Positions 26,340-34,841 are shown, numbered from the stretch's first letter. The stretch is DNA of 64,000 nucleotides from Streptomyces viridochromogenes (GCF_001270495.1 NZ_LGUR01000199.1:30320-94319), one strand, 5' to 3'. Translations and numbers: made by a program. Notes: a model not told the origin generated them from the sequence alone.

Positions 26340-26411
26340 TGGGCGATACTGGGTTCGAACCAGTGACCTCTTCGGTGTGAACGAAGCGCTCTCCCACTGA
26401 GCTAATCGCCC
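26340..26411 (-). tRNA. tRNA-Val(CAC), second copy
   Basis: Same 72-nt sequence as 16168-16239, anticodon CAC in loop TTCACAC, acceptor GGGCGAT/ATCGCCC. Flanks differ: its own terminator and a TAATGT (26429-26424) as possible -10, with no clear -35. Confidence 0.96.
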
Positions 26412-26499
26412 GGGCGCAGAGAGAACATTACCCCATGTCAGGGGGTGCGTGTGACCTGCGCGGAGCCGCACCGGACGACGTCCGCACCCCCGTCGCGGG

Positions 26500-26958
26500 T
26501 CACTGGTCCTTGATCTTCCAGGGCATGACGATGCCGAACTTCCACACGTAGATCCCGACGAGCACGCCCACGATCACGAGGCCGATCGACGTCAGGATGA
26601 TGTTGCGACGGCGCACCTTCGGGTCGAGGGCCCGCTGGGCCGCCTCGGTGACCTTGCGCTTGGTCCAGCGCAGCACCAGCTGGGCCCAGACGAACTCGGT
26701 CGCCCAGACCGCCATGCCGCCGAAGATCACGACCCAGCCGGGGCCGGGCAGGGGCAGCATGATGATGCCGGCGACGACGATCGCCAAGCCGATCACGAAG
26801 ACACCCACCTGCCAGCTGACATGCAGCACACGGCGGGCCTTGATGAACTCCGGCGCTTTCGAACCGAGGCCCTGCTCGCTGTCGCCCTTCACACCATCCA
26901 CTTTGGTCTCGTCAGTCGCCACGGCAACCTCGCCCAACCCGTTACTCCCCGTATTCAT
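26500..26958 (-). CDS. TIGR02611-type (PGPGW) small membrane protein
   Basis: 152 residues from the ATG at 26958; an upstream in-frame start at 26991 would add 11. Membrane segments GVFVIGLAIVVAGIIMLPLP and LTSIGLVIVGVLVGIYVW flank the diagnostic LPGPGWVVIFGGMAVWATEF. The signature PGPGW defines the family; function unknown. Divergent from ssgB. Confidence 0.85.
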   Translation of the reverse strand: MNTGSNGLGEVAVATDETKVDGVKGDSEQGLGSKAPEFIKARRVLHVSWQVGVFVIGLAIVVAGIIMLPLPGPGWVVIFGGMAVWATEFVWAQLVLRWTKRKVTEAAQRALDPKVRRRNIILTSIGLVIVGVLVGIYVWKFGIVMPWKIKDQ

Positions 26959-27149
26959 ACGGCCAAACCCTACCGGAGGGAAACCAGTCACCGGAATGGC
27001 CGTACCTCGCGAACCGGTTCTCGGCCGGAAGAGTTACGTAAACACACGCAAAACACTCAGAGGGGTTTACAACGGCACCGTAGGTGGCATGTCGATTTCG
27101 CCGACGTGCGAATCCCCGAGCGCACACTGAGCGAAAGGCCCTGGCGCTT

Positions 27150-27563
27150 ATGAACACCACGGTCAGCTGCGAGCTGCACCTGCGCCTCGTTGTGTCGAGC
27201 GAGTCCTCCCTGCCTGTCCCCGCAGGCCTGCGGTACGACACGGCCGACCCCTACGCCGTGCACGCCACCTTCCACACCGGAGCCGAGGAAACCGTCGAGT
27301 GGGTGTTCGCCCGCGATCTTCTTGCGGAGGGCCTCCACCGGCCCACCGGAACCGGCGACGTCCGTGTCTGGCCGTCGCGCAGTCACGGCCAGGGCGTCGT
27401 CTGCATCGCCCTGAGCTCTCCGGAGGGCGAGGCGCTGCTCGAGGCCCCTGCACGGGCTCTGGAGTCCTTCCTGAAGCGAACGGATGCCGCCGTGCCCCCC
27501 GGCACGGAGCATCGGCATTTCGATCTCGACCAGGAGCTCTCGCACATCCTGGCGGAAAGCTAG
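27150..27563 (+). CDS. ssgB: SsgB, sporulation-specific cell division activator
   Basis: 137 residues, beginning MNTTVSCELHLRLVVSSESS and virtually identical in my memory to S. coelicolor SsgB. SsgB, placed by SsgA, recruits FtsZ to future septum sites in aerial hyphae and starts sporulation septation. The family fold is marked by AVHATFHTGAEETVEWVFAR and HFDLDQELSHILAES. GAAAGG lies 12 bp upstream. The long AT-richer upstream region has GGTTTAC at 27064-27070, compatible with a developmental sigma factor -35, but I cannot place a convincing -10. The presence of ssgB is a strong marker for a sporulating streptomycete. Confidence 0.97.
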   Translation: MNTTVSCELHLRLVVSSESSLPVPAGLRYDTADPYAVHATFHTGAEETVEWVFARDLLAEGLHRPTGTGDVRVWPSRSHGQGVVCIALSSPEGEALLEAPARALESFLKRTDAAVPPGTEHRHFDLDQELSHILAES

Positions 27564-27856
27564 GGCGAGGCCCCACAAAGCCGCCCGGCGCCGTCGACTC
27601 GGGGAGACGGCTCGGGCCTGGACAACCGCATACGGCACACAGCAGCGCCGCCTCCGCTCCACGGGGGCGGCGCTGGCGTGCCTGTGGCCGGTTTCCCGCC
27701 CGGCGGGAACCGTCGGCGCGTCTGCGGCGTTGTAGGCGTCTGCGGCGTCGTATTCGAAGCCGCGTGCGGGCGCAGCCGGTGTGTGGGCGCTGTGAGCCAC
27801 TACCATCGGCCAGCATCGGCGGGCGCCCCGCCCGACCCCAGGCCAGGGAGCGAAAC

Positions 27857-28417
27857 GTGCTGATCACCCATGACACCCGGTGTGCGCTCGATGCCGTGGT
27901 GGATCTGGTGAACACCTCGCCGGAGGGCGACGAGACGCCGGACGGACTGCCGGACGTCGCGGCGCTCGCCGATTTCGTACGAAACCACGAATTCAGCGAT
28001 GTCGGTGTCCTCTCGGAGTTCGATCTGTCGGCGGTGCGCAAGGTGCGCGGGCGGTTCGCCGCGATCTTCGCGGAGCCCGACGCCCGGACCGCGGCCGGAT
28101 TGATCAACGAACTGGTCGCCGCCGCAGGGACCACCCCCCGGCTCACGGACCACGACGGCTACGACTGGCATGTCCACTACTTCGCCCCCGGCGCCTCCGT
28201 CGCCGACCACCTGGCGGCGGACTGCGGCATGGCGCTGGCCTTCTTCGTGGTGGCCGGGGAGCAGGAGCGACTGCGGCGCTGTGAGGCGCCGGACTGCCGG
28301 CATGCCTTCGTGGACCTCTCCCGCAACCGTTCGCGCCGGTACTGCGACAGCCGTACCTGCGGAAACCGTCTGCATGTGGCCGCCTACCGGGCGCGACGCA
28401 AGGAAGCGGCCGGCTGA
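27857..28417 (+). CDS. CGNR zinc-finger transcriptional regulator-like protein
   Basis: 186 residues. The C-terminal zinc finger reads CEAPDCRHAFVDLSRNRSRR then YCDSRTCGNRLHVAAYRAR, with the eponymous CGNR; this part probably binds DNA. The N-terminal two-thirds (ABATE-like) may sense a ligand. GTG start with GGGAG 8 nt upstream. Follows ssgB after 293 bp without a gene. Target unknown. Confidence 0.88.
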   Translation: MLITHDTRCALDAVVDLVNTSPEGDETPDGLPDVAALADFVRNHEFSDVGVLSEFDLSAVRKVRGRFAAIFAEPDARTAAGLINELVAAAGTTPRLTDHDGYDWHVHYFAPGASVADHLAADCGMALAFFVVAGEQERLRRCEAPDCRHAFVDLSRNRSRRYCDSRTCGNRLHVAAYRARRKEAAG

Positions 28418-28486
28418 GCGGCGATCGCCGCCGGGCCGACACGGCAGGGTTCGACACGGGGACCGACACGGCGAGGGTGTCGACGC

Positions 28487-28514
28487 GGGCCCCGGCGGGT
28501 GGCGCCGGGGGCCG
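28487..28514. terminator. GC-rich hairpin after the CGNR gene
   Basis: GGGCCCCGGCG and CGCCGGGGGCC pair with one bulge around GGTGG. It is 70 bp after the CGNR stop and 10 bp after the stop of the minus-strand mini-ORF, so it could end either transcript. Confidence 0.6.
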
Positions 28515-28524
28515 CGGGTACGGC

Positions 28525-28593
28525 TCAGAGCAACAGCAGATCGTGCAGCGCAGCCATGAGCAGCAGACACCCGATCACCGCGAGGAAGATCAT
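28525..28593 (-). CDS. possible 22-residue hydrophobic membrane peptide
   Basis: ATG-to-TGA frame encoding MIFLAVIGCLLLMAALHDLL plus two leucines: one membrane-spanning helix with almost no flanks. There is no clear Shine-Dalgarno, but a hairpin follows 10 bp after the stop. It lies alone in a 414-bp interval. Could be a real small membrane peptide or chance; low confidence. Confidence 0.3.
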   Translation of the reverse strand: MIFLAVIGCLLLMAALHDLLLL

Positions 28594-28831
28594 TAGCGGT
28601 GGCTGGGAAAGGGCGAAAAGGCACCCGCGAGGCTCGTCCTGAGCCGGCGCGGCATCGCTCTGTGTCGTGTCCAGCATCTCGCGCCGATGATGGCGCAGTT
28701 ACCCCTCCCGGCGCGATCAACACGCCCGGAATGAGCGGGAGTTCGCTGGATTCCGTGTTGTCCGGTTCGAGTCGTGATCGCTTACGGCCGGGCGGCGACC
28801 CACTGTGTCGTTTCAGCCCTGCGTGCGGCCG

Positions 28832-29275
28832 TCATATGCCGTGCTTCTTGAGGATCGCCTCGATGTCGCTGAAGTCGTCCGAGGCCTCGGCCCGAGGTGC
28901 GGTCGCGGGCCGGGTGGTCTGACGGGAGCCGGCGCCCAGCGACGGGGCCGAGGCCGCCGGGGCCACCGCTTCTCGCTGTGCGGCGGCGCGGGCCTCCTTG
29001 CGCTCCTTGCGGGTGCCGCCGCGGCGGCGTTCCACCGCACGGGTGCTCGCGAACAGCAACCAGGACGCGCCGAGGACACCGAAGCCGGCCCAGGCCGTCG
29101 GGCTGAACGCGGTGTCCGCCAGCCACTCGACGACACCGGTCATCACCAGCCCGAGGGGCACCAGCGAGTACGCGGCGATGCGCGTGGCCGCGAGGAAACG
29201 CTTGCGATACGCGGTGACCGCCGCGATACCCAGGCCGGCCGCGGCGACGGCGGAACAGACGGTCTCGGCAATCAT
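28832..29275 (-). CDS. small membrane protein with C-terminal acidic/basic tail, unknown function
   Basis: 147 residues. Segments SAVAAAGLGIAAVTAY, AAYSLVPLGLVMTGVVEWLA and AGFGVLGASWLLFAS span the membrane; a basic linker (ERRRGGTRKERKEAR) leads to a soluble tail ending ASDDFSDIEAILKKHGI, a conserved-looking helix. ATG at 29275 follows GGAGG; the frame continues upstream without support. Family not recognised. Confidence 0.8.
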   Translation of the reverse strand: MIAETVCSAVAAAGLGIAAVTAYRKRFLAATRIAAYSLVPLGLVMTGVVEWLADTAFSPTAWAGFGVLGASWLLFASTRAVERRRGGTRKERKEARAAAQREAVAPAASAPSLGAGSRQTTRPATAPRAEASDDFSDIEAILKKHGI

Positions 29276-29487
29276 CCGGTCCTCCAGGCAGGCTGGGTCG
29301 GGCAGGGCACTTTCGTCCCTTCCATCCTGCACCGTGCCGACCCCGCCCGGCCATGCCCCAGTACGACATCAGGGACATCTCCGGGTCGCCTCCTCCGCAG
29401 GTGCCGGTCGAAGGCGTACGGCCGGGATCGCTCGCGAAGCGCCAGGTCGGATTGGGTCGCCCGGACCGGTGCTGGGAGACTGGGGCC

Positions 29488-30012
29488 ATGAGCGACTCCT
29501 CCCCCGACCGCCCCGCCGCCCCCGTCCTCGACATCTGGTGCGAGCTGCAGTGCCCCGACTGCCGCGGCGCCCTGGACGACGTCCGTGCCCTGCGCGCCCG
29601 TTACGGCGACCGGCTGGAGCTGCGGCTGCGGCACTTCCCGCTGGAGAAGCACAAGCACGCCTTCGCCGCCGCGCAGGCCGCCGAGGAGGCCGCGGAGCAG
29701 GGGCGTGGATGGCCTTACGTAGAGGCCGTGCTGGGCCGGGTCGAGGAGCTGGACCGTAGGGGAGAACCCTTCCTGGTCGACATGGCCCGGGAACTCGGCC
29801 TGGACGCCGAGGAGTTCGACACCGCGCTGATCGACGGTCGGCACATCCTGATCGTCGACGCCGACCAGGCCGAGGGCAAGGCCATCGGCGTGACCGGCAC
29901 CCCGACGTATGTGATCGGCGGCGAGCGCCTCGACGGCGGCAAGAGCCAGGAAGGGCTGCGCGAGCGCATCGAGGAGATCGCCGACCGGCTGCTGGCCGAG
30001 CAGGGCGCCTGA
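29488..30012 (+). CDS. DsbA-family thiol oxidoreductase
   Basis: 174 residues. Thioredoxin-like fold with redox pair C22-P-D-C25 (CELQCPDCRGALDDV), an inserted helical domain, and the cis-proline loop GVTGTPTYVIGG. No signal peptide, so cytoplasmic. Similar to Streptomyces DsbA/FrnE-like proteins; partner unknown. Convergent with the tandem GNAT gene. Confidence 0.9.
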   Translation: MSDSSPDRPAAPVLDIWCELQCPDCRGALDDVRALRARYGDRLELRLRHFPLEKHKHAFAAAQAAEEAAEQGRGWPYVEAVLGRVEELDRRGEPFLVDMARELGLDAEEFDTALIDGRHILIVDADQAEGKAIGVTGTPTYVIGGERLDGGKSQEGLRERIEEIADRLLAEQGA

Positions 30013-30082
30013 CGGAGCGCCTGCCCCTCGGCCGGGACCTCAGCCGGCGTCCACGCCGCCCGCGAGCCTCGCCCCCGGCCGG

Positions 30083-30907
30083 CTACAGCAGCGTCTTGTA
30101 CAGGGCGTACAGCCTTGTCTCGTAGCCGAGTGACTCGTAGAGCCGCTCGGCGGGGGCGTTGCCCGCAAAGACATTGAGGCCGATGCCCCGGTGCCCCGCG
30201 GCGATCGCCTGGGCCTCGGCCAGCAGCATCAGTGTGCGGCCGTGCCCCTTGCCGCGGTGGGCCACGTCGGTCTCGACGTCGTAGACGTAGGCGCCGCCGT
30301 CGCGCGTCGCCAGCCACAGAGTGCCCACCGGGATGCCCTCGTGCTCGAGCACGCTCAGGAACGCATCCCGCGTGCGCAGGCCGTCCGGCAGCAGTACGGC
30401 TTGATCCCGCTCGGCCTTGGCGCGGGCCTCGGCCTCCGGGACCCCGCGCTCGACCCAGCCACGGATGAAACCCTCGTGGCTCCTGTCCCGCCAGGGCCCG
30501 TACTCGGCCTCCGTCATCGGTCGCGCCCGGCTGCCGGGGCGCAGATCCGGCGGCGAGTCGCCGAGCGCCTTCTGCATGCCGCGACTGCGTACGACGTAGC
30601 CGAGCGCCGTGGCGAGACGCAGCGCCGGTGCGGCGTCACCGGGGACGGTCACCTCGACGCGCCGGCAGCCCCAGCCGCGCGCCACCTCCTCCGCGGCGAG
30701 GGCCGCCACCGTGCCGCGGCCACGGCGCCGGTCCGGTTCCTCGATCCGCAGCTTCACTATGCGGGCCACTGCGTCGCCGAAGACCGGATGCGTGCCGAGG
30801 CGAAGGGCGCCCACGGGACGGCCGTTCACACACACCTGGTAGCGGCGCGAACGGGTCCCGTCCTCGTTGCGCTGAAGCGGCTCGGTCGGCCGCAGGGTCG
30901 TGGTCAT
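30083..30907 (-). CDS. tandem GNAT N-acetyltransferase
   Basis: 274 residues from ATG 30907 (a GTG at 30925 would add six). Two acetyl-CoA-binding GNAT modules: degenerate RRRGRGTVAALAAEEVARGW in the first, and complete HRGKGHGRTLMLLAEAQAIA plus GLNVFAGNAPAERLYESLGY in the second. Substrate unknown. Confidence 0.87.
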   Translation of the reverse strand: MTTTLRPTEPLQRNEDGTRSRRYQVCVNGRPVGALRLGTHPVFGDAVARIVKLRIEEPDRRRGRGTVAALAAEEVARGWGCRRVEVTVPGDAAPALRLATALGYVVRSRGMQKALGDSPPDLRPGSRARPMTEAEYGPWRDRSHEGFIRGWVERGVPEAEARAKAERDQAVLLPDGLRTRDAFLSVLEHEGIPVGTLWLATRDGGAYVYDVETDVAHRGKGHGRTLMLLAEAQAIAAGHRGIGLNVFAGNAPAERLYESLGYETRLYALYKTLL

Positions 30908-30959
30908 CAGGGGTGTTCTACCCACCGCACCGGACCACGGCAGCCCATTTTTCTCGCTC

Positions 30960-31781
30960 CTACGGATCCAGGTCGTCCCCGGACCGCTCCTCGAAGGTCC
31001 GCATCGCCTTGCTGGTCACCGGGCCCGGTGCGCCGGGCAGTTCACGGTCGTCGACCCGGTGCACGGCCTGCACGTCCCGCAGGGTGGAGGTGAGGAAGAC
31101 CTCCTCGGCCCGGTCGAGGACGTCCAGCGGCAGGTCGGTCTCCTTGGCACCGGTCCACTCGACCGCCAACGCGCGCGTGATGCCCGCGAGGCAGCCCGAG
31201 GCGAGCGGCGGGGTGTGGATCTCGCCGTCCAGGACGACGAAGACGTTCGACCCCGTGCCCTCGCAGAGCTGCCCGACCGTGTTGCCGAACAGGGCCTCGG
31301 AGGCGCCGTGTTGGTGGGCACGGGCGAGGGCGACGACGTTCTCGGCGTACGAGGTCGTCTTCAGACCGGTCAGCGCGCCGCGCTCGTTGCGGGTCCAGGG
31401 CACGGTGACCACGGCCGTGGAGTCGGGACGCCGGGTGGTCTCGCCGAGGGCGACGACGAGGGTCGGGCCGTGCTCGCCCCGGTCGGAGCCGAGGGGCCCG
31501 TGGCCGCCGGTGTAGGTGATCCGCAGCCGGCCGAGCGGCATCGGATTGGCCTCCAGGACGGCGGCGCAGGCGCGGCGTACCTCGTCGTGGTCGGGCTCGG
31601 GCAGACCGAGACCGCGTGCCGAGCGCGTCAGCCGGTCGAGGTGCCGGGTCAGCGCGAACGGTCGGCCGTGTGTCGCCTTCACCGTCTCGAAGATGCCGTC
31701 GCCCACGGTCAGCCCGTGGTCGAAGACGGAGACACGGGCGGCCTCGATGTCCTGGAGCCCGCCGTCGAGCCAGATCTTCAC
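30960..31781 (-). CDS. pabC: PabC-like aminodeoxychorismate lyase (class IV aminotransferase fold)
   Basis: 273 residues, fold-type IV PLP enzyme. Catalytic lysine K141 in GLKTTSYAENVVAL; phosphate-binding EGTGSNVFVVLDG and GCLAGITR follow. Together with PabB it would make 4-aminobenzoate for folate. GTG start overlaps the pabB stop as GTGA. Branched-chain or D-amino-acid aminotransferase cannot be excluded from sequence, but the pabB coupling favours PabC. Confidence 0.87.
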   Translation of the reverse strand: MKIWLDGGLQDIEAARVSVFDHGLTVGDGIFETVKATHGRPFALTRHLDRLTRSARGLGLPEPDHDEVRRACAAVLEANPMPLGRLRITYTGGHGPLGSDRGEHGPTLVVALGETTRRPDSTAVVTVPWTRNERGALTGLKTTSYAENVVALARAHQHGASEALFGNTVGQLCEGTGSNVFVVLDGEIHTPPLASGCLAGITRALAVEWTGAKETDLPLDVLDRAEEVFLTSTLRDVQAVHRVDDRELPGAPGPVTSKAMRTFEERSGDDLDP

Positions 31782-32821
31782 GTCAGTCCCTCTCCACTCA
31801 CCTCGTACGCTCCCGACGCTACCGCGAGCAGCCGGGACGCCTTCAGCTCGGTCTCCCGCCACTCCCCCTCGGGATCCGACCCCCAGGTGATCCCCGCGCC
31901 GGTGCCGAACCGCAGCACCCCCGCACGCCGGTCGATCCAGAAGGTACGTATCCCGACGGCCAGCTCGCCCGTGCCCCGGTCGGCGTCGACCCACCCGATG
32001 CCACCGCAGTACGGCCCGCGCGGCGCCGTCTCCAGCGCGTCGAGGATCCGCAGGGCACTCGACTTGGGCGCGCCGGTGACCGAGCCGGGCGGGAAGGCGG
32101 CGCCGAGCAGCTCGGCCCAGCCGGCGCCGTGGCGCAGCTCACCTCGCACGGTGGACACCAGATGGACGAGCCCCGGATGTTTCTCCACCGCACACAGGTC
32201 GGGGACGGTGACGGTCCCGGTGGCGCACACACGGCCGATGTCGTTCCGCACCAGGTCGACGATCATCACGTTCTCGGCGTAGTCCTTCTCCAGCAGGTCC
32301 GCCTCGGTGCGCCCGGTGCCCTTGATCGGCCCGGACTCGACGACCCGCCCGGCACGCCGCAGGAAGAGCTCGGGCGACGCGGTCGCTATCTCCACGCCGT
32401 GCTCCGGCAGCCGGATCGTTCCTGCGTACGGCGCCGGGTTGCCGCGGGCCAGCAGGGCGGTCAGGGCGTCCACGTCGGCGTCCGGCCCGATCGGCGCGCT
32501 CAGCACCCGGCAGAGGTTGGCCTGATAGACCTCGCCGGCGGCGATGTGCTCGCGGATGCGCCGCACACCCGCGGTGTACGCGGCGCGGTCGAGGGATGAC
32601 GTCCAGTCACCGGCCGCCGGGCCGCGCCAGCGGCCGGGCACCGGGGCGGGCACGGGTTCCTCTCGTACGTCCCGGAAGCGTGCGCAGGTCAGACCGCCCT
32701 CGAAGTCGGCGCAGACGGCCCACAATCCGCTGGAGTCCAGGGCCGCGGGATCGCTGGTGACATCGAGGAGGCCGACGGCGACACGGTCACCGAAGCGGGC
32801 GAGGGGAGGGAGGTCGAGCAC
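31778..32821 (-). CDS. pabB: PabB-like aminodeoxychorismate synthase component I
   Basis: Chorismate-binding enzyme of about 347 residues. The PIKGTGR motif supplies the nucleophilic lysine that distinguishes aminodeoxychorismate synthase from anthranilate synthase, followed by ENVMIVDLVRNDIGRVC and FPPGSVTGAPKSSAL. The start is uncertain: GTG at 32821 fits the fold, but a frame from 32965 stays open and would run through the tRNA promoter, which argues against it. Coupled to pabC. Confidence 0.88.
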   Translation of the reverse strand: MLDLPPLARFGDRVAVGLLDVTSDPAALDSSGLWAVCADFEGGLTCARFRDVREEPVPAPVPGRWRGPAAGDWTSSLDRAAYTAGVRRIREHIAAGEVYQANLCRVLSAPIGPDADVDALTALLARGNPAPYAGTIRLPEHGVEIATASPELFLRRAGRVVESGPIKGTGRTEADLLEKDYAENVMIVDLVRNDIGRVCATGTVTVPDLCAVEKHPGLVHLVSTVRGELRHGAGWAELLGAAFPPGSVTGAPKSSALRILDALETAPRGPYCGGIGWVDADRGTGELAVGIRTFWIDRRAGVLRFGTGAGITWGSDPEGEWRETELKASRLLAVASGAYEVSGEGLT

Positions 32822-32930
32822 GCAGTCGAGTCTATGGCGGGTGACCTGCGGGTGACCCGGCCATGTCCCTTCGGGGGGCTCCGGCAGGTCCCTGAGCAGG
32901 TGCAGCGCAGCACGCTGCACAAACGCGTTT

Positions 32931-32958
32931 TTGTACTGGCCCCGGAATCCGCTAGAGT
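32931..32958 (+). promoter_or_regulatory. promoter of the tRNA Gly-Cys-Val cluster
   Basis: TTGTAC (32931-32936), 16-bp spacer, TAGAGT (32953-32958), 41 bp before the tRNA-Gly 5' end. TAGAGT is a common -10 form for Streptomyces stable RNA genes. Confidence 0.65.
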
Positions 32959-32999
32959 TCAACACGTCGCCGGGCCGCGAGAGCGGAACGAAACGACAA

Positions 33000-33072
33000 G
33001 CGGACGTAGCTCAGTTGGTAGAGCGCAACCTTGCCAAGGTTGAGGTCGCGAGTTCGAACCTCGTCGTCCGCT
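33000..33072 (+). tRNA. tRNA-Gly(GCC)
   Basis: 73 nt: acceptor GCGGACG/CGTCCGC, anticodon stem CAACC/GGTTG with loop TTGCCAA (anticodon GCC), T loop TTCGAAC, discriminator T. CCA not encoded. Confidence 0.96.
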
Positions 33073-33112
33073 CGAAGGAACTCAGGGGATCTTCCCGAAC
33101 CCCTGCACTCCT

Positions 33113-33186
33113 GGTGGAGTGGCCGAGAGGCGAGGCAACGGCCTGCAAAGCCGTCTACACGGGTTCAAATCCCGTCTCCACCTCCA
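33113..33186 (+). tRNA. tRNA-Cys(GCA)
   Basis: Acceptor GGTGGAG/CTCCACC, anticodon stem ACGGC/GCCGT with loop CTGCAAA (anticodon GCA), discriminator T; CCA is encoded (33184-33186), unlike its neighbours. Confidence 0.96.
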
Positions 33187-33187
33187 A

Positions 33188-33259
33188 GGACGATTAGCTC
33201 AGCGGGAGAGCGCTTCCCTGACACGGAAGAGGTCACTGGTTCAATCCCAGTATCGTCCA
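33188..33259 (+). tRNA. tRNA-Val(GAC), copy 1
   Basis: 72 nt: acceptor GGACGAT/ATCGTCC, anticodon stem CTTCC/GGAAG with loop CTGACAC (anticodon GAC), T loop TTCAATC. Begins 1 bp after the CCA of tRNA-Cys. Confidence 0.96.
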
Positions 33260-33277
33260 CTGGATCTTCGGATCCCC

Positions 33278-33349
33278 GCGCGATTAGCTCAGCGGGAGAG
33301 CGCTTCCCTGACACGGAAGAGGTCACTGGTTCAATCCCAGTATCGCGCA
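33278..33349 (+). tRNA. tRNA-Val(GAC), copy 2, variant acceptor stem
   Basis: Identical to copy 1 except the acceptor stem, GCGCGAT/ATCGCGC: pairs 2-71 and 3-70 are both exchanged with compensation, so base pairing is preserved. Confidence 0.95.
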
Positions 33350-33401
33350 CGCAGTACCCCGTGATCTCGGTCCCGTATGTTCGGGTCGATCACGGTCCCG
33401 A

Positions 33402-33473
33402 GGACGATTAGCTCAGCGGGAGAGCGCTTCCCTGACACGGAAGAGGTCACTGGTTCAATCCCAGTATCGTCCA
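33402..33473 (+). tRNA. tRNA-Val(GAC), copy 3
   Basis: Same sequence as copy 1 (acceptor GGACGAT/ATCGTCC, anticodon GAC). Last of the cluster; followed by a strong terminator. Confidence 0.96.
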
Positions 33474-33479
33474 CACACC

Positions 33480-33512
33480 GAAGCCCCCGGTCCTGTGACC
33501 GGGGGCTTCTTC
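33480..33512. terminator. terminator of the tRNA cluster
   Basis: GAAGCCCCCGGTC and GACCGGGGGCTTC form a perfect 13-bp stem with loop CTGT, then TTCTTCG. Also usable by the convergent zinc-ribbon gene, which stops 11 bp beyond. Confidence 0.9.
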
Positions 33513-33522
33513 GTGGCCCGGA

Positions 33523-33813
33523 TCAGCTGGAGAACAGCATGTGGCCGAAGCTCTTGTGACGCTTGTGGCCGTAGTGCCCACCGTGATGCCCGCCGTGCGG
33601 GGCACCCCAGGCGGGAGCCTGTGGCGCGGCCGGGTACGCCTGCGGGGCCGCAGGTGGCGGTGGGGCCGGCTGGGACCACTGGGACTCCAGACGGGTCAGC
33701 GACTCCAGCTCGCCGTAGTCGAGAAAGATCCCGCGGCAGCCGCTGCACTGCTCTATCTGGACACCGTTGCGGTTGTACGTGTGCATCGGGGCTCGGCACT
33801 TCGGACACTGCAT
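33523..33813 (-). CDS. TFIIB-like zinc-ribbon protein
   Basis: 96 residues. The N-terminal zinc ribbon MQCPKCRAPMHTYNRNGV...CSGCRGIFLDYGELESL has the two CxxC pairs and the GIFLDxGELE tail of the zf-TFIIB group. The rest is Pro/Ala/Gly-rich with a His-rich end (HGGHHGGHYGHKRHK) that may bind metal. Function unknown. AGGAG lies 13 bp upstream of the ATG. Confidence 0.88.
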   Translation of the reverse strand: MQCPKCRAPMHTYNRNGVQIEQCSGCRGIFLDYGELESLTRLESQWSQPAPPPPAAPQAYPAAPQAPAWGAPHGGHHGGHYGHKRHKSFGHMLFSS

Positions 33814-33893
33814 GGTCGGCTCAACTCCTCGCCGGTCGGTCCTGCTTCGCGTATCGCCAGGACAGACTCTGTCCGGCTGCGGTCGGTTGCACA

Positions 33894-34841
33894 CTACTTT
33901 GCGTATCCCTGGGTCAACTCAGGGGGGACAACGGCCATTCGGTCGCAGGCGTCCACGAGGGACTGCTCGACCTCGTCCAGGTCACGGCCCGCGGCCAGGG
34001 CCTTGGTGATCGCCCGGGCGGCGGTCTGCACGGTGAGGGCGCGGGCCGGGATGTCCAGCGCGGGCCAGGGGTCGCCGTGCGCGGGAACGGCCGGCCCGCC
34101 GGCGGCGCGGTACGCGGCGAGGAAACGGTGCCATTCCTCGGGCGACAGCAGCCCACAGGCGTACCAGGCGGCCGGCCGTCCGAGATCCCAGGCCGGCACG
34201 CCCGCACCGAGGTCGTCGACGTCGATGAGCAGCCAGGGGCCGTCCGGTGCCGGGTGGCGGACGAGTTGGCCGAGGTGGAGATCGCCGTGGCAGAGGGTGA
34301 CGGTGTCGGGCTGCGGGGCCTCGGCGCGGGCCCAGGCAGGCAAGGTGTCCCAGGCACGGAGCACGGCGTCGGCGCCGGCGGCCTGCTCCGTGGCCGACGC
34401 GGCGCGGAGGCGGGATACGGCGAGGGCGGCCTTGACGGGGCCGCGCATCGGGGGCAGCGGAACGGGTGCGGGGGTTCGATGGAGCCGGGCGAGCAGCGTC
34501 GCCGCCGCCTCCCAGGGGGCCGCGTCGGGATCCTCGGGATCCACGGGGATGCCGTACGGCCAGAAAGTCACCAGCCGGCCATGCAGGTCTACGGCTTCGG
34601 GGCTGAGCGGGGCGAGGAGCAGGCCGGGCAGGTGGGCGGCGGCGGTGAGGCGGGGGGCAAGTTCGGTGGGGGTGCTGCCCGGGGCGTGGGCCTTGGCGAC
34701 GGTGCCGGCATGACGGACGACGGTGGCGTCGGGCCGGTCGGCGAGCGTGACGGTCGCTCCGCAGGGACAGGCGGACGTACGTGAGTGTGCCGCGGCCTTG
34801 GCTCGTGCGGTGAGGGCGGGCAGGAGCGGGTTCGGGGTCAC
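33894..34841 (-). CDS. aminoglycoside phosphotransferase-family (APH/choline kinase fold) protein
   Basis: 315 residues. Catalytic loop CHGDLHLGQLVRH (canonical HGDxxxxN has Gln here in place of Asn) and metal-binding LLIDVDDLGAGVPAWDLGRPAAWYA. Substrate unknown; no reason to call it a resistance gene. GTG start with AGGACC upstream. A zinc-ribbon gene follows 80 bp later. Confidence 0.87.
   Translation of the reverse strand: MTPNPLLPALTARAKAAAHSRTSACPCGATVTLADRPDATVVRHAGTVAKAHAPGSTPTELAPRLTAAAHLPGLLLAPLSPEAVDLHGRLVTFWPYGIPVDPEDPDAAPWEAAATLLARLHRTPAPVPLPPMRGPVKAALAVSRLRAASATEQAAGADAVLRAWDTLPAWARAEAPQPDTVTLCHGDLHLGQLVRHPAPDGPWLLIDVDDLGAGVPAWDLGRPAAWYACGLLSPEEWHRFLAAYRAAGGPAVPAHGDPWPALDIPARALTVQTAARAITKALAAGRDLDEVEQSLVDACDRMAVVPPELTQGYAK

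Noticed and set aside
33000-33473. tRNA cluster as an integration site of a mobile element
   Set aside because: No integrase, no truncated tRNA copy and no compositional break nearby.
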